Positions 7,856-16,240 are shown, numbered from the stretch's first letter. The stretch is 64,000 nucleotides of DNA from Candidatus Marithrix sp. (GCA_016744775.1 JADGDS010000001.1:491642-555641), one strand, 5' to 3'. Notes: generated by a model not told the origin, from the letters alone. Translations and numbers: made by a program.

Positions 7856-9082
7856 ATGAAATTTAGAAAAAAAACTATATTAACATTAAGTTGTTTATTC
7901 ACTGCTAATTTAGCTTATGCTGCACCTAGTGAAGAATGGACATATCACAAAACTGCTGATGGGCAACACCCTAATGATTCAGAACAAATGATTGTTTGGC
8001 TTATGAATAGAGCGCGACAAGATCCTGCTGCTGAGGGTGTTTGGTTAGCTACTTCTAGTGAAGATGATGTTGCTGGTGGGCGTGATTATTTTAAAGTTGA
8101 TACTACGCAATTACAAAATGAATTTCATGGATATACAGCAAAACCGCCGGCTGCATTTGATGTACGTTTATATAATGCAGCTTATGAACATTCTGTAGAT
8201 TTAATTGCTAGAAATGCTCAAGATCATAATGGACAATTTGAGCGAGTTACAAATGCGGGATTTCAGTATAGTAATATTCGTGGTAATGTATTTGCCTATG
8301 CAGATAATGCTCTTAATGCTCACGCAGCTTGGAATATTGATTGGGGCGGTAATGATGGCGGTATGCAAGCAACACGAGGGCATCGTAAAGCTGTTATGGC
8401 TTTAGATGCTAATTATGCTAATGTTGGTATTGCCGCTGTAGCTAATAATACTGAGTTAGTAACAACTGGTAATTATGCTGTAGCTCAAACTTCTAGTTCA
8501 AATCATTTTAATCGCTTTATTGTTGGCACTGTTTGGAAAGATATTAATAATAATGCACGTTATGATGTTGGTGAAGCCAGTGCAAATGTGACTGTTATGC
8601 CGAATAAGGGTAAATATTATGCTATCACTTCTGTTGGAGGTGGATACGCAATCCCTGTAACAGAAGAAGGTGAATATCAAGTTAGCTTTTCTGGTGGCGA
8701 TTTGCAAGCAGAAGTAGTTAAAACTATTACGGTGAGTTCAGATAGCGTTTTGTTGGATTATAAGGAAGGTGATACTAGCAACAACAATAATTCCAACGAA
8801 ACCAATGAAACTACTGTTTCTGAATTGACATTTGAAGATAAATCAAATGCTATTTTTGATAGACTTGAACAAGATTATTCTGACTTATTCTCTCCACATA
8901 CCGCCACACAAACTCAAGGTTCAGGAAATGAACTAATTTATTATCGTATTTATAATAATCAATATCAAACAGGGCTAGCTATGCAAAATGGTCAACTTTT
9001 TTATGCTATAAATCTTGAGTGGAATCACTTTGGTACGCTTGATCAAGGAAATCAGGCTCTTTGTAATAGTCAATGTTGGTAA
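7856..9082 (+). CDS. Secreted CAP/SCP-domain protein
   Basis: A 408-residue secreted protein. ATG 7856 is chosen over TTG 7838 because GAGAG lies about 8 bases upstream and the protein then opens with a clean signal peptide (..ANLAYA/APSEEW). Residues about 38-210 form a CAP (cysteine-rich secretory/SCP-PR1) domain, with MIVWLMNRARQDPAAEG, an EHSVDLIARNAQDH segment and GHRKAVM. Residues about 220-290 look like an SdrD-B/carboxypeptidase-regulatory beta module (GTVWKDINNNARYDVGE). An Asn/Thr-rich linker and a C-terminal domain of about 85 residues with two cysteines follow. CAP proteins act outside the cell in ways often unknown. It sits between nadE and a nadE fragment, which suggests insertion. 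Confidence 0.85.
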   Translation: MKFRKKTILTLSCLFTANLAYAAPSEEWTYHKTADGQHPNDSEQMIVWLMNRARQDPAAEGVWLATSSEDDVAGGRDYFKVDTTQLQNEFHGYTAKPPAAFDVRLYNAAYEHSVDLIARNAQDHNGQFERVTNAGFQYSNIRGNVFAYADNALNAHAAWNIDWGGNDGGMQATRGHRKAVMALDANYANVGIAAVANNTELVTTGNYAVAQTSSSNHFNRFIVGTVWKDINNNARYDVGEASANVTVMPNKGKYYAITSVGGGYAIPVTEEGEYQVSFSGGDLQAEVVKTITVSSDSVLLDYKEGDTSNNNNSNETNETTVSELTFEDKSNAIFDRLEQDYSDLFSPHTATQTQGSGNELIYYRIYNNQYQTGLAMQNGQLFYAINLEWNHFGTLDQGNQALCNSQCW

Positions 9083-9108
9083 AATTTATTAATGAATAAT
9101 TTCAAAGC

Positions 9109-9206
9109 ATGAATATCACCAATTGGATAAATATGCCTATTAATTTCAATATCAGCATCACTAGCCCAACTATAAAACCAACGAAGCTCATAATGAATAC
9201 CATTAC
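9109..9206 (-). pseudogene. nadE fragment (residues about 115-149)
   Basis: These 98 bases match nadE 7307-7410 closely, with a deletion of about 8 bases and scattered substitutions. The fragment covers part of the glutaminase domain after the catalytic lysine. It is out of frame and has no start. It lies between the convergent CAP and acuI-like genes, touching the stop codon of the latter, so the acuI-like gene ends exactly at a duplication junction. Confidence 0.88.
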
Positions 9207-9207
9207 T

Positions 9208-10194
9208 TTAGTTATTTACATCAACGATGATACGCCCACGAATACCGCCTTGCAATAATATATTTGCTTTACTGATCACATCAGACAAAGGTATTTCAGT
9301 GACAATGGTTTCCAAAATTTCTGGGGCTAAATTTTTTGCAAGACTATTCCATGCAATTTGACGTTTTTCAATAGATGTATAGACGCTATCAATACCACTG
9401 AGAGTGATGTTACGTAATATAAAAGGAGCTACTGTCATTGGTAAATCCATCCCTTGAGCCAAGCCGCAGCTTACAACTATACCTCCATATTTTGTTGTTG
9501 CACAGGCGTTAGCCAAGGTGTGGCTACCAAGGCAATCGACAACACCCGCCCAGCGTTCTTTACCTAATGGCTTTCCTTGCTTTGATAGTTCATTGCGATC
9601 AATTATAGATGCTGCGCCAAGTGCTGATAAATATTCTACTTGTTTAGGTCGTCCTGTTGAAGCAACTATATTATAGCCAAGCTTAGAAAGAACAGCGATA
9701 GATATACTACCAACACCACCATTAGCTCCAGTTACCAAAATTTCACCATCTTCAGGAAAGATGCCATGACTTTCAAGTGCCATAACACAAAGCATTGCAG
9801 TATAGCCAGCGGTTCCAATCATCATAGCTTGACGTGAAGTGAATTCTATAGGTAAAGCAACTAACCAGTCTCCTTTCACCTTAGCTTTTTGTGCCAAACC
9901 GCCCCAGTGAGTCTCGCCAACTCCCCAACCGTTTAGGAGTACTTTATCACCTGTTTTCCATTTAGGGTGTAAGCTTTCTACGACAGTTCCCGCAAAGTCA
10001 ATACCCGGAATCATTGGATATTTCCTCACAACTGGTGCTTTCCCTGTGATTGCCAAGGCATCTTTATAATTTAGAGTTGAATAATCAATATCAATGATAA
10101 CATCACCCTCGGGCAATTGAGTATTATCAATAACTTGATAGTTGGCTTCTATACCGGTATCGTTTTTCTCTACGATTAATGCGTGAAATGACAT
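9208..10194 (-). CDS. acuI: Acrylyl-CoA reductase/YhdH-type MDR oxidoreductase
   Basis: A 328-residue NADPH-dependent medium-chain reductase. The ATG at 10194 (MSFHALIVEKN) is preferred; an in-frame ATG at 10227 adds an 11-residue hydrophobic extension that the family lacks. Landmarks are DIDYSTLNYKDALAITGK, the GIDFAGTVVES segment, TGANGGVGSISIAVLSKLGY (the nucleotide-binding loop, about residues 151-170) and a C-terminal GRIIVDV. AcuI/YhdH proteins reduce acryloyl-CoA and related enoyl-CoA compounds, for instance in 3-hydroxypropionate or DMSP metabolism. The absence of other DMSP genes nearby leaves its physiological role open. Confidence 0.88.
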   Translation of the reverse strand: MSFHALIVEKNDTGIEANYQVIDNTQLPEGDVIIDIDYSTLNYKDALAITGKAPVVRKYPMIPGIDFAGTVVESLHPKWKTGDKVLLNGWGVGETHWGGLAQKAKVKGDWLVALPIEFTSRQAMMIGTAGYTAMLCVMALESHGIFPEDGEILVTGANGGVGSISIAVLSKLGYNIVASTGRPKQVEYLSALGAASIIDRNELSKQGKPLGKERWAGVVDCLGSHTLANACATTKYGGIVVSCGLAQGMDLPMTVAPFILRNITLSGIDSVYTSIEKRQIAWNSLAKNLAPEILETIVTEIPLSDVISKANILLQGGIRGRIIVDVNN

Positions 10195-10279
10195 AGTATT
10201 GTTATATATTATAAGGAAGACGAACAAGAAATTAAAAATTTATGGTATAATTATTTTAGTCTAACTTTACAACTGAATT

Positions 10280-10306
10280 GGAGTTCAAAGCGAAGCTTTG
10301 AACTCC
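10280..10306. repeat. GGAGTTCAAAGC palindrome, copy 1
   Basis: Arms GGAGTTCAAAGC and GCTTTGAACTCC around GAA. The same core builds the longer palindrome at 31159-31212. It sits between the acuI-like gene and the nirD/nirB remnant. Confidence 0.75.
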
Positions 10307-10317
10307 AGAGTTAAATC

Positions 10318-10563
10318 AAATATCCAAAACCAATTCCCCATCCACATCAACATCAATCTTAAAATGCCCAGCACAGCCTTCATCAGGCGCAACTGCTTCT
10401 CCATCAGCTAAATTTATACGCCAATTATGTAGTGGGCAAGTTACTGTATGTCCATGTACTATGCCTTGTGATAAGGGTCCATCTTTATGTGGGCATTTGT
10501 CTGCTAATGCAAATACTTTATCGTCAGAAGTTCTAAATAAATTCCTTGACTTGGATCTTGAAA
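10318..10563 (-). pseudogene. nirD remnant fused to a scrap of nirB
   Basis: Bases 10318-10539 match the last three quarters of nirD (12013-12235, about residues 26-99) at high identity. At 10539 the match stops, and 20 bases (10544-10563) are identical to nirB 13699-13718. The order, nirB piece then nirD piece on the minus strand, is the order of the intact operon, so this is a second nirBD with a large internal deletion. A further short likeness (AGCTTGTTC) at 10574 may be another nirB scrap. There is no start codon, so no working protein is expected. Confidence 0.88.
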
Positions 10564-10582
10564 GATTTACAAAAGCTTGTTC

Positions 10583-10981
10583 CTAAACAACCGCACTCTC
10601 ATAAAACCACTGATTCTCAACTTTCAAAAACCGACTCTTCTCCACCATATCACCAGAGCTAAGTTTAGCTTTAAACATAACAAAAGCTTCCTTTTCACCA
10701 TCAATAAATTTCAATATCTCCAGCCCTAAAAATTGAGTATGTTTAGAAAAAGCATTAATACTGTCTTTCCAGCTTTTGCTATCAGCAATATAGTCAGGGT
10801 TATTAGGATGGGTAGTTTTAATAATATACTTGCTATTTCCCGCTGCATAGGCTGAGTAGCGTGACTTCATCAAAAGCAGTGCATTTTTAGATAAAGCACC
10901 TTTATGATAGATAGCACAGCACTTTTTATACTTTTGGTTACTGCCACAAGGGCAAGGGGCATTTGGGCTTAGTTTTTTCAT
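10583..10981 (-). CDS. ychJ: YchJ-family SEC-C protein
   Basis: A 132-residue protein of the YchJ/UPF0225 family. The N-terminal SEC-C zinc motif CPCGSNQKYKKCC (C10, C12, C21, C22) is intact. The rest is the NTF2-like fold seen in this family, opening with LMKSRYSAYAAGNSKYIIKTTHP. The family's biological job is unknown; SEC-C motifs bind zinc and often contact SecB or ribosomes. Its 3' end abuts the nirB/nirD remnant, and a nucleotidyltransferase gene is divergent upstream, so it belongs to the inserted block next to nirBD. Confidence 0.9.
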   Translation of the reverse strand: MKKLSPNAPCPCGSNQKYKKCCAIYHKGALSKNALLLMKSRYSAYAAGNSKYIIKTTHPNNPDYIADSKSWKDSINAFSKHTQFLGLEILKFIDGEKEAFVMFKAKLSSGDMVEKSRFLKVENQWFYESAVV

Positions 10982-11014
10982 AAGGAAATTATACTATATT
11001 TATTGTTTAATTTA

Positions 11015-11026
11015 TATGTTTTGAAC
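11015..11026 (+). repeat. 12-base direct repeat, left copy
   Basis: TATGTTTTGAAC, repeated exactly at 11855-11866. The two copies bracket the nucleotidyltransferase gene closely (20 bases before its preferred start and 12 bases after its stop), as a target-site duplication or recombination scar would. Confidence 0.5.
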
Positions 11027-11045
11027 TGTGATTTATGTGATTTGT

Positions 11046-11843
11046 ATGATTGTGAATTTAAGTCAAATAGCTAACGATAATAAAATTCTCGAAATAAAAG
11101 TTGGTTCTCATTTATATGGGGCAAATACACCAACATCTGATGTAGATTATTCTGGAGTATTTTTACCAACTAAAGAATTGGTATTTGGGTTTCAACGAGC
11201 TGAAGAAGTTGATTTGTCTATTATTGATAAAGACAACGAAGCTGGGCGAGCATTGTTAGCAGAACGACATAAATTTCCTCATCAAGGGCTGTTACAAAAA
11301 TTTAAAAGTTATGCCTTTTCTCAAAAACACAAAATGATAATTCGTACTGAGAAATTCCACGAACTAGAAAATGCCTTGAATTATTTAAAAGATTATACAG
11401 ATCAAAAAGCCATTTTGGTGGAACTCAAAAATAAATTTCTGCCCTTTATGAAATTTAATCATGATTATTGTGTGATTGGTGATTTAAATTTGCAAAAAAG
11501 CATTTTTGTGAAAAAAGCTGTTGCTATGATTGAAGAACGGTTAAGCAAGGTTGGTAATCGAAAAAGTCTAATTACCAAATATGGCTATGATGCCAAATTT
11601 GCATCTCACCTAATTCGACTGTTGCTGGAAGGTAAAGAATTAATTAGCACTGGAGAAATTATCTTTCCATTATCTTACCGACAAACGATTTTAGATATTA
11701 AACAAGGCAAATGGACAATAAAAGAAGTGCTTGATTATGCTGATTTCTTAGAAGCAGAAAATGATAAAGCCGCTGAAAAATCTGAGCTTCCTAAAAAACC
11801 TAGATTTGAGGAGATAGAAAAATTCACTATAAATTTATTGTGA
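11046..11843 (+). CDS. COG3541-type nucleotidyltransferase
   Basis: A 265-residue protein with the polymerase-beta nucleotidyltransferase core at the N-terminus: GS at residues 20-21 (KVGSHLYGANTPTSDVDYSG) and the metal-binding D32-x-D34. The C-terminal 170 residues are helical. This matches the stand-alone YcgL/RlaP-like nucleotidyltransferases common in bacteria and phages, whose substrates are mostly unknown. ATG 11046 fits the family start; GTG 11028 is an alternative. No ribosome-binding site is evident. The gene lies between perfect 12-base direct repeats and beside nirD fragments, so it looks like acquired cargo. Confidence 0.8.
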   Translation: MIVNLSQIANDNKILEIKVGSHLYGANTPTSDVDYSGVFLPTKELVFGFQRAEEVDLSIIDKDNEAGRALLAERHKFPHQGLLQKFKSYAFSQKHKMIIRTEKFHELENALNYLKDYTDQKAILVELKNKFLPFMKFNHDYCVIGDLNLQKSIFVKKAVAMIEERLSKVGNRKSLITKYGYDAKFASHLIRLLLEGKELISTGEIIFPLSYRQTILDIKQGKWTIKEVLDYADFLEAENDKAAEKSELPKKPRFEEIEKFTINLL

Positions 11844-11854
11844 TTCTTGTATTG

Positions 11855-11866
11855 TATGTTTTGAAC
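11855..11866 (+). repeat. 12-base direct repeat, right copy
   Basis: TATGTTTTGAAC, identical to 11015-11026, 12 bases after the stop of the nucleotidyltransferase gene. Confidence 0.5.
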
Positions 11867-11879
11867 AAAATGCAAATTC

Positions 11880-11901
11880 TAAATATCCAAAAACAATTCC
11901 C
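11880..11901 (-). pseudogene. Short nirD-tail scrap
   Basis: Twenty-one bases here differ by one from the 3' end of the nirD remnant at 10318-10338, and by two or three from nirD itself at 12012. It marks the other side of the ychJ/nucleotidyltransferase block. Its length makes it less certain than the larger remnants. Confidence 0.55.
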
Positions 11902-11971
11902 ACGCGCCAGCGCACATCCTTATGAATTGGTTAGCTATTGATTGCAAAGCAACTGAGATTCAGTGAATTCT

Positions 11972-12010
11972 TTGAGACCTGACAGGTTTTAAAAACCTGT
12001 CAGGTCTCAA
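11972..12010. terminator. CCTGTCAGG palindrome acting as nirBD terminator
   Basis: Perfect 19-base arms (TTGAGACCTGACAGGTTTT and complement) around one base, ending one base before the nirD stop codon on the minus strand. Related palindromes are at 39312 and 52076. As the RNA would fold into a very strong stem after nirD, it can terminate the nirBD transcript and also that of the convergent nucleotidyltransferase. Confidence 0.7.
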
Positions 12011-12310
12011 TTAAATATCCAAAACCAATTCACCCTCAGCATCAACATCAACCTTAAAATGCCCAGCACAGCCTTCATCTGGTGCCACTGCTTCTCCATC
12101 AGCTAAATTTATACGCCAATTATGTAGAGGGCAGGTTACAGTATGACCATGTACTATGCCTTGCGATAAGGGTCCATTTTTATGAGGACATTTGTCTGCT
12201 AATGCAAATACTTTATCGTCAGAAGTTCTAAATATCGCAATATCACCTTGTTCTGTTTTGACAACTCTTGCACCTAAACGCGGTATGTCTTTTATATTTC
12301 CTATATTCAT
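12011..12310 (-). CDS. nirD: Nitrite reductase (NADH) small subunit
   Basis: A 99-residue Rieske-type [2Fe-2S] protein, the small subunit of cytoplasmic NADH-dependent nitrite reductase. The cluster ligands are C41-P-H43 (CPHKNGPLSQG) and C60-x-x-H63 (CPLHNW). The length matches NirD of other proteobacteria (about 105). Its start overlaps the nirB stop by 4 bases, so the two subunits are translationally coupled. Two truncated extra copies of this gene occur within 1.7 kb. Confidence 0.95.
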   Translation of the reverse strand: MNIGNIKDIPRLGARVVKTEQGDIAIFRTSDDKVFALADKCPHKNGPLSQGIVHGHTVTCPLHNWRINLADGEAVAPDEGCAGHFKVDVDAEGELVLDI

Positions 12311-14745
12311 GATAGTTCCTTTAAAAATGTGAATTCATGTTGATCTACACCTTCAGTAGCGCGTTGTTGCCAAGGGTCAATTTGTGCATGTTTTTGTGCT
12401 TCTGCAAAGCGTTGTGCAAGTATTTTACGATTTTCAGCGTCTTCAACCATATGCTTTTGAACATGATTTAATCCTACTCGTTCTATCCAAGGCGCGGTAC
12501 GTTCCAAATAATGAGCTTCTTCACGATACAATTGTAAGAAAGCGGCACAGTATTCTAAAACCTCTTCTTCAGTTTCTACTTTGCATAGTAAGTCAGTAAC
12601 ACGTACCTTAATTCCTCCATTGCCACCAACATGCAATTCCCATCCTGAATCTACTGCTACGACTCCAAAATCTTTAATTGTAGCTTCAGCACAATTACGT
12701 GGGCAACCTGAAACGGCTAGTTTAAACTTGTGAGGTGTCCATGATCCCCATGTTAATTTTTCTAATTTAATTCCCATTGTTGTAGAATCTTGAGTACCAA
12801 AACGGCACCAAGTGCTACCCACACATGTTTTTACGGTACGCATTGCCTTGCCATAAGCATGTCCTGAAACTAAACCAGCCTTATTAAGTTCAGCCCAAAT
12901 TCCCGGTAAGTCTTGTTTTTCTACTCCTAATAAATCAAGTCTTTGCCCACCAGTAAATTTCACTTCAGGTACATTAAACTTATCCGCTGCATCAGCAATT
13001 GCACGTAATTCTTGAGGAGTTGTAACACCACCCCAAATTCGTGGAATAACTGAATATGTACCATCTTTTTGAATATTAGCATGAGCGCGTTCATTAATAA
13101 AACGGGATTGGTAATTGTCTTTAAATTCTCCCGGAAAGGCAGCAATTAAATAATAATTCAGTGCAGGGCGACAAACATGACAGCCATCAGGATTTTTCCA
13201 GTTCATGAATTCCATGACAGCTTCTATGCTGGTTAAATGTTGTTCTCTGATAACGTGCTGTATATCATCATGAGAATGTTCAGTACAGGAACATAAAGGT
13301 TTAGTCTTAGGAGAATCAGAATAATCACTACCTAAAGTAGAAGCAAGTAGCTGTTCCACTAATGCAGTACAGGAACCACAAGAACTTGAAGCCTTGGTAT
13401 GAGAACGAATATCGTCTAAAGTAAATAGTTTTTTCTCTACAATAGCATTAACAATATCAGACTTACAAATACCATTACAACCACAAATTTCAGTATCATC
13501 ACTCATCAAAGCAACGCCTTGATTTGCACCATGCCCACTATCACCTAAATGCGCTTGCCCAAATAATAAACGATCTCGTTGCCCGCTAATATCAACATCA
13601 TCGCGCATCATTTGAAAATACCATGCACCATCTATAGTATCACCATATAACACTGCGCCTTTTATACGGTTATCCTCAATAACTAATTTTTTATACATCC
13701 CTTGACTTGGATCTTGAAAAATTAATTCTTCAGTATTTTGATTACCATTAAAATTACCAGCAGAAAATAAGTCGATACCAGTAACTTTCAACTTAGTTGA
13801 AGTAACAGAACCTTCATAACGAGAATAACCTAATTGTGCAATATGATTAGCACAAACCTTAGCTTGTTCAAACAATGGAGCTACTAAGCCATAAACCTTG
13901 CTGCGATGTTGTACACATTCACCAACTGCATAGATGCGAGGATCATAAGTTTGTAATGTATCATTGACTACAACACCTCGTTCACAATACAAGCCGATTT
14001 CTTTAGCTAAGCTGATATTTGGACGAATACCTACCGCCATAACAATCAAATCCGCCGGAATTTCACTACCATCTTTAAAACGTATCCCAGTAACTTTAGA
14101 CTCTCCTAAAATTTCACTGGTTTGAGCTTCCATTAAAAATGTTAAACCGCGTTGCTCCAAAGAACTTTTTAATAAAGCGGCAGCGGCTTGATCTAACTGT
14201 TGTTCCATTAAACTATCTAATAAATGTACAACAGTAACTTCCATGCCTTGTTTATGTAAACCATTAGCGGCTTCCAAACCTAACAATCCACCACCAATAA
14301 CTACAGCATGTTTTCCTTGCTGAGCCGCTTCAAGCATAGCATCTACATCTTGAATATCTCGAAAAGCGACAACACCGGGCAAAGTATGCCCGGGCACTGG
14401 AATGATAAAAGGATTAGAACCGGTGGCAAATAATAAACGATCATAATTAATGCTAACACCTTGATCGCTAACAACTTGCCGTTTATATCGATCTATAGAA
14501 ACAACGATCTGACCCTTGTGCAAAGTGATGTTATTATCTTGATACCATTGCTCCTCATTAAGCATAATATCATCAATGGTTTTCTCACCAGCTAAAACTG
14601 GAGACAAGAAAATTCGATTATAATTACCATAATTTTCTGCGCCAAAAACCGTAATATCATACTGATCAGGGGCGATTTTTAATAACTCTTCTATGGTACG
14701 CATACCAGCCATGCCATTGCCGATACAAACTAATTTTTCTTTCAT
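12307..14745 (-). CDS. nirB: Nitrite reductase (NADH) large subunit
   Basis: An 812-residue sirohaem enzyme that reduces nitrite to ammonium with NADH in the cytoplasm. Domains in order: FAD/NAD-binding reductase (GNGMAGMR at 8-15, second GGGLLGLEAANGL near 153), a BFD-type [2Fe-2S] domain with CGCNGIC near 420 and CGSC near 456, a second cysteine-rich segment, then the nitrite/sulfite reductase fold with TCVGSTWCRFG near 640 and SGCPRNCAEA near 680, which hold the [4Fe-4S]-sirohaem pair. AGGAGTT lies 8 bases before the ATG. No nitrate reductase or nitrite transporter gene is adjacent. Confidence 0.96.
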   Translation of the reverse strand: MKEKLVCIGNGMAGMRTIEELLKIAPDQYDITVFGAENYGNYNRIFLSPVLAGEKTIDDIMLNEEQWYQDNNITLHKGQIVVSIDRYKRQVVSDQGVSINYDRLLFATGSNPFIIPVPGHTLPGVVAFRDIQDVDAMLEAAQQGKHAVVIGGGLLGLEAANGLHKQGMEVTVVHLLDSLMEQQLDQAAAALLKSSLEQRGLTFLMEAQTSEILGESKVTGIRFKDGSEIPADLIVMAVGIRPNISLAKEIGLYCERGVVVNDTLQTYDPRIYAVGECVQHRSKVYGLVAPLFEQAKVCANHIAQLGYSRYEGSVTSTKLKVTGIDLFSAGNFNGNQNTEELIFQDPSQGMYKKLVIEDNRIKGAVLYGDTIDGAWYFQMMRDDVDISGQRDRLLFGQAHLGDSGHGANQGVALMSDDTEICGCNGICKSDIVNAIVEKKLFTLDDIRSHTKASSSCGSCTALVEQLLASTLGSDYSDSPKTKPLCSCTEHSHDDIQHVIREQHLTSIEAVMEFMNWKNPDGCHVCRPALNYYLIAAFPGEFKDNYQSRFINERAHANIQKDGTYSVIPRIWGGVTTPQELRAIADAADKFNVPEVKFTGGQRLDLLGVEKQDLPGIWAELNKAGLVSGHAYGKAMRTVKTCVGSTWCRFGTQDSTTMGIKLEKLTWGSWTPHKFKLAVSGCPRNCAEATIKDFGVVAVDSGWELHVGGNGGIKVRVTDLLCKVETEEEVLEYCAAFLQLYREEAHYLERTAPWIERVGLNHVQKHMVEDAENRKILAQRFAEAQKHAQIDPWQQRATEGVDQHEFTFLKELS

Positions 14746-14760
14746 CTAAAGCTAACTCCT

Positions 14761-14780
14761 AATATAATATTTATTATATT
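14761..14780. promoter_or_regulatory. AT-rich palindrome upstream of nirB
   Basis: Perfect 9-base inverted repeat AATATAATA-TT-TATTATATT directly upstream of the nirB Shine-Dalgarno. Nitrite-reductase genes are commonly controlled by Fnr, NarL or NsrR; this element is not a canonical Fnr site, though its 9-2-9 symmetry recalls NsrR-like operators. AT-richness weakens the case. Confidence 0.3.
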
Positions 14781-14885
14781 AGCAAGTACTGCACCATTAC
14801 AAAATAGTATTATTTATCAAAATTATATAAATATAAACGATAAATTTAATGTAATAAAAAAGACACACTAGGGCTTATTTTGTAA

Positions 14886-16163
14886 TCAAACAGACAATAA
14901 ATCATTTAAAGATTGCAAATCATCAACTGTTTCCTTTAAAAGTTGCCAATTTGTATCATGAACTACATGCTCAGCATCTTCTAACCAAGAAATATTTAAT
15001 CTATCATCATGTTGAGCCAAATATTCACGACTAAAGCAACGCCAACGTCCATTTTCACCTTCATCTTGACGCGCTGCTAAACCATAAGGATCATCACCAT
15101 ACAACATTTCAAAATCTGTCAAATCTTGTCCAAATGTTGGAAAATTATTACGAGCATCATAAAACCAAACATTTTCAGTTACATAATTGCTGCTTTTATT
15201 AAAAAATAGTACATGGGCATCTATTTCATGTGGATAAAGAATATCATGTGGCAAACTTAATACCGTATGTAAGACACAGCTATCGAGTAAACTTTTACGA
15301 ATATCCTGTGCTGGTCCATTGTCAGCTAAAATTTTATCTTGCACTATTACAGCGGCACGTCCATTAGCATTTAAAATTTGATATATATGTTGTAACAAGG
15401 CTAAAGTAGTTTCATCACTAGATATTAATGTACTTAAAACTATATCAGCAGGCGGCCAAATTTGTCGATTTGATAATAAACTATCACCCCAACGTACTGG
15501 AACATGTTGAGGATGCTCAATTTTATGTAACAAACAATTCATCAAACCCAAACGCTGACGTATTAAATCAGGTTCTATAGCAATAAAATCTTTTGCTTGA
15601 ATAGATTCCGATAAATCATCACTTATAACCTCAACATATTCCTCAGCCGCAACGATAAAATTGCCAATACCTGCATAAGGATCCTGAATTAATTCACCTG
15701 ATTCTGGCTGTGTTAATCTCACTATCATATCAATTAAGGCACGTGGAGCAATATATAAATGACTATCATTTTCTTCACATTTTGCCAAAAAATCTTCATA
15801 AATCTCTCCTAATTCATCACTTGAACAAACATCAATTGCATCTAATGCCGTTATAAGAATTTCTAATTGTTCAGGTTTTTTTAATACAGTGCTAGCATGT
15901 GTGTATATTCCAGCCACATTAGGATCAATGACTTTAGCCAAAGCGGCTAAAATTTGTTTATAAAAATCATATTGTTCTATACCATCTTTTTGAATTAAAT
16001 TTTGCCAATTAAATTCATCAAATACATAATTAATTTCATCTAAATCTGGGGCAATTTTTAGAAATAGTAACCAAGTAAATTCTGTTATATAAGCAGAACA
16101 ATTAATACCATCTTGGGCTAATTCTTTAGCTGGTGCAAATAATTGTTGTGTGATCTCATCCAT
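14886..16163 (-). CDS. HsdM-like protein lacking the catalytic NPPF motif
   Basis: A 425-residue protein with the architecture of type I DNA N6-adenine methyltransferases: a helical N-terminal HsdM_N region (1-130), then the Rossmann domain. The AdoMet-binding motif I survives in a modified form (DPYAGIGNF, about 160-168; usual DPxCGTGGF). At the position of motif IV (N/D-PP-F/Y, about 245), where the target adenine is handled, the sequence reads ADIVLSTLISSD, so the catalytic residues are absent. No hsdS or hsdR is adjacent. It may be an inactive paralogue kept for another purpose, or a decaying enzyme. The reading frame is intact for its whole length. Confidence 0.75.
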   Translation of the reverse strand: MDEITQQLFAPAKELAQDGINCSAYITEFTWLLFLKIAPDLDEINYVFDEFNWQNLIQKDGIEQYDFYKQILAALAKVIDPNVAGIYTHASTVLKKPEQLEILITALDAIDVCSSDELGEIYEDFLAKCEENDSHLYIAPRALIDMIVRLTQPESGELIQDPYAGIGNFIVAAEEYVEVISDDLSESIQAKDFIAIEPDLIRQRLGLMNCLLHKIEHPQHVPVRWGDSLLSNRQIWPPADIVLSTLISSDETTLALLQHIYQILNANGRAAVIVQDKILADNGPAQDIRKSLLDSCVLHTVLSLPHDILYPHEIDAHVLFFNKSSNYVTENVWFYDARNNFPTFGQDLTDFEMLYGDDPYGLAARQDEGENGRWRCFSREYLAQHDDRLNISWLEDAEHVVHDTNWQLLKETVDDLQSLNDLLSV

Positions 16164-16240
16164 ATTATTTATAGCGTTTTTTACGAAATTCTAAATTGAT
16201 TTGTTTTATAATATCTGATTTGGAATATTTTAGAATAATT

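Noticed and set aside
10318..10563. A second working nirD
   Set aside because: It lacks the N-terminal third and a start codon and is fused to a scrap of nirB. One cluster-binding pair remains but no complete fold.
14761..14780. Fnr or NarL binding site upstream of nirB
   Set aside because: The palindrome lacks the Fnr TTGAT-N4-ATCAA or NarL heptamers, so only a generic operator is recorded.
14886..16163. Active type I restriction-modification locus
   Set aside because: No hsdR or hsdS is present, and the catalytic NPPF motif is missing.
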